A stretch of 64,000 bases of DNA from contig NZ_LMTI01000006.1 in NCBI RefSeq assembly GCF_001510665.1, forward strand, positions 216,516-280,515. Reading direction: 5' to 3'. The notes beneath the pieces are model-generated. The model was not told where the DNA came from. It was given only the letters and a program-made list of their open reading frames with translations, and did not search any database. Positions 57,201 through 64,000 of this stretch are shown here, piece after piece. The first letter of the stretch is position 1, and the number at the start of each line of letters is the position of its first letter. The position numbers were made by a program, and so were the translations under genes. This DNA is from Bacillus sp. FJAT-27445. GTDB lineage: Bacteria > Bacillota > Bacilli > Bacillales > Cytobacillaceae.

Positions 57201-59009
57201 ATGACTTACAGGCATGAATATCCAAGACCACAGTTTGTCCGGAACGAATGGTTGAATTTGAATGGTGAATGGGATTTTGCCTTTGATGACGAAAATGTTG
57301 GCGTGAGGGAAAAGTGGTTCCAAAAAGGGGATGCGTTCGACAGGAAGATCACCGTTCCTTTCGCCTATCAATCGAAGCTGAGCGGCATCCATGACCCGTC
57401 CTTCCATGACCATGTCTGGTACCGGCGAGAGTTTAGCGTGCCTGAAGGATGGAAAGGCAAACGGGCCGTCCTCCATTTTGGCGCGGTCGACTACCGTGCC
57501 TGGGTCTATGTGAACGGCCAATTTGTTGGCTTCCATGAAGGCGGACATACAGCCTTTTCGCTCGACATTACCGATGAGTTGACGTGGGGAACCGAGACGG
57601 TTGTTGTCAGGGTTGAAGATCCGTCAACAGATGAAACAATTCCGCGCGGGAAGCAATTCTGGGTCGAGAAATCGGATGCAATCTGGTACACGAGGACAAC
57701 GGGGATTTGGCAGACCGTCTGGCTTGAACCAGTTGGAACCGCCAGCCTGTCGAAGCTGAGGCTTACGCCGGATATCGACCGCGGCGATGTGATTGTCGAG
57801 TTTGACGTGAAAGGCGATAGTGCGAAAAAATACGCCGAAATTGAAATCAGCTTCAAGGGTGAAAGGGTGGCCCGCGATACAATTGAATTGGCGGAATCGT
57901 ATACAAAGCGCGCCATCAATCTCTATAATCGAAAGATTTTCAGGACGTCCTTCCATCATATCGGCTGGAACTGGTCACCTGAGAACCCGAACCTTTTTGA
58001 CATTAAGCTGTCCCTTAAGGATACCGAAAACGATACTGTATATGATGAGGTCGAGTCCTACTTCGGGATGAGGAAAATCCATGCCGAAAACGGAATGGTT
58101 TATTTGAACAACAAGCCCTATTACCAAAAGCTTGTCCTCGACCAGGGATATTGGCCGGAGGGGCTCCTGACCGCGCCAAGTGATGAAGATTTGAAAAAGG
58201 ATATCGAGCTTGCCCGGGAAATGGGCTTCAACGGCTGCCGAAAACACCAGAAAGTCGAGGATCCGCGCTTCCTGTACTGGGCAGACCAGCTTGGTTTCCT
58301 TGTGTGGGGTGAGTGTGCCGCGTTCCCTTCCTACAGTGAAGATGCAGCGGCAAGGCTGACAAGGGAATGGATCGAGATTATTGAGAGGGATTATAACCAT
58401 CCGTCCGTTGTCGCCTGGGTGCCTGTGAATGAAAGCTGGGGCGTCCCTTTTATTAAAAACAATAAACAGCAGCAGCACCATTCGCTGGCGATGTACCACC
58501 TGATCCATTCGGTCGATCCAACCCGTCTCGTCATTTCAAATGACGGCTGGGAGCTGACGAAAACGGATATTTGCGCGATCCATAATTATAACCATGGCGG
58601 CAGCGAAGAGACCGCGAAATACGAGGAATTTAAAGAGTCCCTGTCCACCAAGGAGAACCTCCTGAACTCAAAGCCTGCCTTGAGAGGAATTTACGCGGAC
58701 GGCTTTGAGTATCAGGGCGAGCCAATTTTGCTCACTGAATTTGGCGGGATAGGCTTTAAAGCCGGGGATGACAGCGGATGGGGCTATACATCCGTTAAAG
58801 ACGAATTCGAGTTTGTCGAGGATTACCGGCGCGTCATGGAAGCCGTCTACGCATCAAAAGCGCTCCATGGCTTTTGCTATACACAATTGACTGATGTTGA
58901 GCAGGAAATCAACGGGCTGTTGACCTATGACAGGAAGCCGAAATGCGAATTGGCAAAGGTAAAGGAAATCAATGATATGTGGCATTCCACCATTATTAAA
59001 CCTCAATAA
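57201..59009 (+). CDS. glycoside hydrolase family 2 protein (beta-galactosidase/glucuronidase-like)
   Basis: A 602-aa cytosolic enzyme. Sugar-binding domain: WLNLNGEWDFAFDDENVG, YRREFSVPEGWKGKRAVLHF, VYVNGQFVGFHEGGHTAFS. The catalytic barrel has acid/base E411 (WVPVNESWG) and nucleophile E513 (LTEFGG). The length is shorter than LacZ (no C-terminal small domain) and resembles the bacterial GH2 beta-glucuronidase/galactosidase group. It likely cleaves the imported galactoside, giving galactose for the galKET products. GGAGAGATC precedes the ATG. Confidence 0.85.
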   Translation: MTYRHEYPRPQFVRNEWLNLNGEWDFAFDDENVGVREKWFQKGDAFDRKITVPFAYQSKLSGIHDPSFHDHVWYRREFSVPEGWKGKRAVLHFGAVDYRAWVYVNGQFVGFHEGGHTAFSLDITDELTWGTETVVVRVEDPSTDETIPRGKQFWVEKSDAIWYTRTTGIWQTVWLEPVGTASLSKLRLTPDIDRGDVIVEFDVKGDSAKKYAEIEISFKGERVARDTIELAESYTKRAINLYNRKIFRTSFHHIGWNWSPENPNLFDIKLSLKDTENDTVYDEVESYFGMRKIHAENGMVYLNNKPYYQKLVLDQGYWPEGLLTAPSDEDLKKDIELAREMGFNGCRKHQKVEDPRFLYWADQLGFLVWGECAAFPSYSEDAAARLTREWIEIIERDYNHPSVVAWVPVNESWGVPFIKNNKQQQHHSLAMYHLIHSVDPTRLVISNDGWELTKTDICAIHNYNHGGSEETAKYEEFKESLSTKENLLNSKPALRGIYADGFEYQGEPILLTEFGGIGFKAGDDSGWGYTSVKDEFEFVEDYRRVMEAVYASKALHGFCYTQLTDVEQEINGLLTYDRKPKCELAKVKEINDMWHSTIIKPQ

Positions 59010-59012
59010 ATA

Positions 59013-59046
59013 TTTTTAGTAAAAATATTGATTATTTTACTAAAAA
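59013..59046. promoter_or_regulatory. 12-bp palindrome over the lacI-type gene promoter, candidate operator
   Basis: TTTTTAGTAAAA and TTTTACTAAAAA are perfect inverted arms with a 10-nt centre. The -35 (TTGATT) and spacer of the downstream promoter fall inside it. Confidence 0.55.
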
Positions 59047-59055
59047 AGATACAAT
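59028..59055 (+). promoter_or_regulatory. promoter of the lacI-galKET unit
   Basis: TTGATT at 59028-59033 and TACAAT at 59050-59055 are spaced 16 bases. It is embedded in the palindrome, which suggests autoregulation. The leader to the regulator gene is about 220 bases. Confidence 0.5.
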
Positions 59056-59280
59056 ATAAATGATAAGTTCTATAAAACTAAGCAGATGTTGATGGTTTGG
59101 CGCTGAAATAAAGAAAGGTGCCTTCTTCACGAGCATAAATAACCCAAAATCCTTTCTTACAGCGTTCCTGAATGAACCAATTTCATGTTCTTCACGTTCT
59201 TGTTGGAAAGGATTTTTCTTCTTGGAGGCATTGGCAATATACCTGCCTGCTATCGAGGAGTAAACAGAAAGGAGGGATGA

Positions 59281-60273
<993 letters not shown>

Positions 60274-60337
60274 AGGGAGGAAGCCATATAGGCCTTCCCA
60301 CTAAAACTGTATTTCCTTTTAGTTAGGGGTATAGACT

Positions 60338-61525
60338 ATGAATCTCAAACAATTAACGCAAGAATTCAGCGAACTATTTTCATACGGAACGACAGAAGGT
60401 GTCCGAAGCTTTTTTTCACCAGGGCGGATCAACCTGATCGGCGAGCACACGGACTATAACGGGGGCCGTGTTTTCCCGTGCGCAATTACGTACGGAACAT
60501 ATGGAATTGCCAAAAAGCGTGACGACCATTGCTTCCGCCTCTTTTCAAAAAACTTTCCGGATGCCGGGTTCATCGAATTTACCCTTGATGGCCTTGATTA
60601 CGAAGCGGGCCACACATGGGGGAACTTCCCAAAAGGGATGATCCGCTATATCATCGAAGCGGGCTGGGAAATACCAAATGGAATGGACATCCTAATCGAT
60701 GGGAACATCCCGAACGGAGCGGGGCTATCCTCCTCTGCGTCGCTTGAAATGCTAATTGGGGTCATCGCCAATGAACTTTTTGGGCTGGAAATCCCAAGAA
60801 TCAGCCTTGTCCAGATCGGCAAGCGGGTCGAAAATGAATTCATCGGCGTGAATAGCGGGATCATGGACCAATTCGCTGTCGGGTTGGGAAAAAAAGATTG
60901 CGGCATCCTCCTTGATTGTGAAACGCTGGAATATGAGTATGCGCCTCTGCATATAAACGGTTATAAAATTATCATTATGAATACAAACAAGCGGCGCGAG
61001 CTTGCCGATTCCAAGTACAACGAGAGGCGGAGCCAGTGTGAAAGCGCTCTTGCCTATCTGCAAAAGGAGCTTAATATAAGGTCCCTTGGGGCGCTGACCG
61101 AGCATCAATTCGATACCCACATGCATCTTATCCCGGATGAAATTTTACAAAAAAGGGCCAGGCACGCGGTGTACGAAAACGGGCGGACGAAGGAAGCGCT
61201 AACCGAGCTGAAAAATGGAAATCTAGAGAGCTTCGGAAAATTGATGAACGAGTCGCACCGATCGCTTAAAGACGATTACGAGGTCACGGGCATTGAGCTC
61301 GACACGCTTGTCGAAGCAGCGTGGCAGCAAAGCGGAACCCTCGGGGCACGGATGACCGGAGCGGGTTTCGGGGGTTGCGCGATTGCATTGGTGGCGGCTG
61401 CCCAGACTGATTCTTTCATTGAAGAGGTAGGGAAAGCCTACAAGGACAAAATCGGCTATGATGCTAGCTTTTATGTCGCACATATCGGCGATGGCACGAA
61501 AGAAATTACAGCGGAGGTAGAATGA
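60338..61525 (+). CDS. galK: galactokinase
   Basis: A 395-aa GHMP kinase. The galactokinase signature [15 protein letters not shown] (residues about 29-43), ATP-binding [12 protein letters not shown] and the third motif [12 protein letters not shown] are present. It phosphorylates alpha-D-galactose to galactose 1-phosphate, first step of the Leloir pathway. AGGGG precedes the ATG. Its stop overlaps the galE start. Confidence 0.95.
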   Translation: MNLKQLTQEFSELFSYGTTEGVRSFFSPGRINLIGEHTDYNGGRVFPCAITYGTYGIAKKRDDHCFRLFSKNFPDAGFIEFTLDGLDYEAGHTWGNFPKGMIRYIIEAGWEIPNGMDILIDGNIPNGAGLSSSASLEMLIGVIANELFGLEIPRISLVQIGKRVENEFIGVNSGIMDQFAVGLGKKDCGILLDCETLEYEYAPLHINGYKIIIMNTNKRRELADSKYNERRSQCESALAYLQKELNIRSLGALTEHQFDTHMHLIPDEILQKRARHAVYENGRTKEALTELKNGNLESFGKLMNESHRSLKDDYEVTGIELDTLVEAAWQQSGTLGARMTGAGFGGCAIALVAAAQTDSFIEEVGKAYKDKIGYDASFYVAHIGDGTKEITAEVE

Positions 61526-62514
61526 TGGGCATTTTAGTGCTTGGCGGCGCGGGCTATATTGGCTCCCATGCCGTCTATCAACTGATTGACCAGGGATACG
61601 GCGTGATTGTGGTGGATAACCTCCAAACCGGCCACCGAGAGGCCGTCCATCCGAAGGCGAATTTTTATAATGGGGACATCCGCGATAGGGAGTTCTTGCG
61701 CGGGGTATTCGAAAAAGAGCAAATTGACGGGGTCCTCCACTTCGCCGCAAACTCGCTTGTTGGCGAATCGATGGAAAAACCGCTCGACTACTTCAATAAC
61801 AATGTGTACGGAACCCAGGTGCTGCTCGAGACAATGGTCGAGTTTGGGGTTAAAAACATTGTTTTCTCCTCGACCGCGGCAACGTACGGCGAGCAAACGG
61901 TCATGCCGATTACGGAAGACATGCCTGCGAACCCGACAAACGCCTATGGCGAAACAAAGCTGACGATGGAAAAAATAATGAAGTGGTGCGAAGTGGCCTA
62001 TGGCCTGAAATATGTATCGCTCCGCTATTTTAATGTTGCCGGGGCAAGGCAAACAGGTGAGATTGGCGAAGACCACCAGCCGGAAACCCATCTAATCCCG
62101 CTTATTCTCCAGGTTCCACTTGGCCAGAGGGAGCACATTTCCATTTTCGGAGATGATTACGATACCGAAGACGGCACATGCATTCGCGATTACATCCATG
62201 TGGAGGATTTGATTGACGCCCATATCCTTGCCCTCCGTTATCTTCAAAACGGCGGCGACAGCGAAATCATCAACCTCGGAAGCGGTCAAGGCTTTTCGGT
62301 GAAGGAAATGATCGAAGCTGCCCGGAAGGTGACTGGCCATGACATCCCCGCAAAGATTGTCCCACGGAGAAGCGGTGATCCTAGCAGGCTGATTGCTTCT
62401 TCGGAAAAAGCAAAACGAATCCTTGGATGGACACCGGAAAAAACGTCAGTGGAACGGATATTAGAAGACGCCTGGAACTGGCATCGAAACCATCCGGAAG
62501 GCTATAAAGGATAA
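61525..62514 (+). CDS. galE: UDP-glucose 4-epimerase
   Basis: A 329-aa short-chain dehydrogenase-type epimerase. NAD-binding [10 protein letters not shown] near the start, catalytic SSTAATYGE and YxxxK in NAYGETK, then RYFNVAGA. It interconverts UDP-galactose and UDP-glucose. The ATG at 61525 has GGAGG seven bases upstream; an ATG three bases before is too close. It overlaps galK at ATGA and precedes galT. Confidence 0.95.
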   Translation: MGILVLGGAGYIGSHAVYQLIDQGYGVIVVDNLQTGHREAVHPKANFYNGDIRDREFLRGVFEKEQIDGVLHFAANSLVGESMEKPLDYFNNNVYGTQVLLETMVEFGVKNIVFSSTAATYGEQTVMPITEDMPANPTNAYGETKLTMEKIMKWCEVAYGLKYVSLRYFNVAGARQTGEIGEDHQPETHLIPLILQVPLGQREHISIFGDDYDTEDGTCIRDYIHVEDLIDAHILALRYLQNGGDSEIINLGSGQGFSVKEMIEAARKVTGHDIPAKIVPRRSGDPSRLIASSEKAKRILGWTPEKTSVERILEDAWNWHRNHPEGYKG

Positions 62515-62527
62515 GGGAGGGCTTGGC

Positions 62528-64000
62528 ATGGAGGTTTATCAGGCGATACAAGCGCTACTCGACCAGGCGCATGCCTGCGAAATGATCAGACAGCAGGATG
62601 AAATTTATGCGCGCAACCAGATCATGGCCCTCCTTGGACTGGACGAATTTATCCCGAACGGCACTGGACCTGATAGCGAAAGCATCCCCGACATCCTAGC
62701 GGCGCTTGCCGATTTTGCTACCGAAAAGGGCATCATTGGCGAACTGGATTCCGAGAGGGAAATTTTCACGGCAAGGATTATGAATGTCCTTGTCCAAAGG
62801 CCATCCGATGTAAATGCTTTATTTTATGAAAAATACCGCGTCGATCCGAATCAAGCGACCGATTATTTTTATCAGCTTAGCAATAACAGCAATTACATCC
62901 AGACGAAGCAAATTGCGAAAAATATTAGCTACACGTATGACTCGATTTATGGAACGCTTGATATCACGATTAATCTTTCAAAGCCTGAAAAAGATCCGAA
63001 GCAAATTGCGCTGGAACGTGAAATGAAAAGCACGGCTTCGGATTATCCAAAATGCCTGCTTTGCATTGAAAACGAAGGCTATGCAGGCAGGATTGGCTAT
63101 CCAGCCCGCTCGAACCACAGGATGATCGAGCTTGGCCTTAGAGGCGAGCCATGGTATCTGCAATACTCGCCTTATGTATATTACAATGAGCATTGCATTG
63201 TCTTAAGCGCTGAGCACCGCGACATGAAGATCGACCGCGGTGCATTTGAAAGGCTGCTTGAATTTGTCGGTAAGTTCCCTTCCTACTTCCTTGGCTCAAA
63301 CGCCGACCTGCCGATTGTCGGAGGCTCGATTTTAACTCATGACCATTATCAGGGCGGAAAATACGAATTCGCGATGGCGAGAGCCGGGGAAATCTTCAAT
63401 TTTACCCTAAAAGGCTACTCGGACATTGAAGCGGCAGCGCTGAAATGGCCGCTGTCCGTCATTCGGCTTCGAGGGGAAGACCCTAAACAGGTTGCCGGCG
63501 CGGCAGAAACGATATTTGAAGCGTGGAAGGGCTATAGCGCACCGGATGTGGGGATTGAGGCCTATACAGGCGAGACAAGGCACAATACGATCACACCAAT
63601 CGCAAGGAAGCGGGGCGGCCAGTTCGAGATGGACCTTGTCCTCCGGAATAACCGGACAAGCGACGAACATCCACTTGGCATTTTTCATGCGCATGGCGAC
63701 GTCCAGCATATAAAAAAAGAAAACATCGGGCTGATTGAAGTGATGGGTCTGGCAGTCCTCCCCGCAAGGCTCGAATCTGAGCTAAAGGAAATTGAAAAAT
63801 ATTTGCTCGGCACGGATGCTGACGTGAAGGAGTACCACCTCGCCTGGGCGGATGAGATGAAGAAGAAGCATGCGAAGGAATTGTCCGACAAGACGGTGTC
63901 CTCCATCGTCCGCGAAAATGCCGGTGCGAAATTTGTCAGGGTCCTTGAAGATGCGGGCGTTTTCAAGCAAACGAGCGAAGGCATACAGGCATTCAAAAAA
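62528..64000 (+). CDS. galT: galactose-1-phosphate uridylyltransferase (Firmicute type), 3' end cut
   Basis: At least 491 codons are open to the window end with no stop, so the gene is truncated by the edge. It has the Firmicute GalT family features YPKCLLCIENEGYAGRIGYP, ARSNHRMIEL, YYNEHCIVLSAEHR and GGSILTHDHYQGGKYEFAM (active-site His region). It exchanges UMP between UDP-glucose and galactose 1-phosphate. AGGG upstream and a 13-base gap after galE place it as the third Leloir gene of the operon. Confidence 0.95.
   Translation, partial: MEVYQAIQALLDQAHACEMIRQQDEIYARNQIMALLGLDEFIPNGTGPDSESIPDILAALADFATEKGIIGELDSEREIFTARIMNVLVQRPSDVNALFYEKYRVDPNQATDYFYQLSNNSNYIQTKQIAKNISYTYDSIYGTLDITINLSKPEKDPKQIALEREMKSTASDYPKCLLCIENEGYAGRIGYPARSNHRMIELGLRGEPWYLQYSPYVYYNEHCIVLSAEHRDMKIDRGAFERLLEFVGKFPSYFLGSNADLPIVGGSILTHDHYQGGKYEFAMARAGEIFNFTLKGYSDIEAAALKWPLSVIRLRGEDPKQVAGAAETIFEAWKGYSAPDVGIEAYTGETRHNTITPIARKRGGQFEMDLVLRNNRTSDEHPLGIFHAHGDVQHIKKENIGLIEVMGLAVLPARLESELKEIEKYLLGTDADVKEYHLAWADEMKKKHAKELSDKTVSSIVRENAGAKFVRVLEDAGVFKQTSEGIQAFKK

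Noticed and set aside
59013-59046. rho-independent terminator of the GH2 gene
   Set aside because: The stem is nearly all A/T and is followed by A-rich rather than T-rich sequence; promoter overlap favours an operator, though some termination cannot be excluded.

Overview
This looks like a chromosomal stretch of a Bacillaceae member (Bacillus/Mesobacillus-like Firmicute). The evidence is strong AGGAGG-type ribosome binding sites, S-box (SAM-I) leaders, CcpA-type cre boxes, a Firmicute-type galT, sporadic GTG starts and moderate GC. No rRNA, tRNA, CRISPR array or intact insertion sequence was seen. Both edges are cut: galT runs off the right end, and the left edge holds only a possible tail of a gene.

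Layout. 0.3-6.5 kb: small membrane proteins, a large secreted surface protein with Ig-like/BIG2 domains, and an orphan trio of pilin-like genes. 6.8-9.6 kb: M20 amidohydrolase, DUF3100 and a small membrane protein in one operon. 9.6-11.3 kb: a convergent CPBP protease/MerR regulator pair, AT-rich and bracketed by a short direct repeat. 11.4-19.1 kb: a complete eight-gene yhf operon (yhfZ-Y-U-T-php-S-X-W), a system of unknown function, with a promoter carrying a dyad and a cre-like box. 19.4-26.8 kb: miscellaneous accessory genes (stand-alone effector-binding domain, atypical kinase, lipoprotein, nucleoside deaminase) and a 1232-aa subtilase. 27-32.2 kb: ctaB, then a B-family heme-copper oxidase operon (subunit IIa, II, I) followed by SCO and a His/Met-rich membrane protein. 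Subunit I has Asn where oxidases carry the cross-linked Tyr, and an Fnr-like site sits at about -41.5, so it may be a nitric-oxide reductase rather than an oxidase.

32.2-45.5 kb: a four-copy 52-bp tandem palindromic repeat, a DUF697 GTPase, a zinc-ribbon protein, and the Pnkp/Hen1 RNA-repair pair, which lies exactly between two copies of a 41-bp repeat family. Then come two hypothetical genes and a reverse-strand metNIQ-M20 cluster behind two tandem SAM-I riboswitches.

45.7-52 kb: a tightly overlapping four-gene operon encoding a NERD nuclease fused to a pseudokinase, an intact Ser/Thr kinase, an SF1 helicase and an unknown winged-helix protein. It recalls the PglW part of BREX/Pgl defence and is my best candidate for an undescribed system.

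52.4-64 kb: a galactoside/arabinogalactan utilisation locus: GH43 enzyme, sugar ABC transporter, GH2 enzyme, LacI regulator (apparent CTG start, own palindromic operator) and galK-galE-galT feeding the Leloir pathway.
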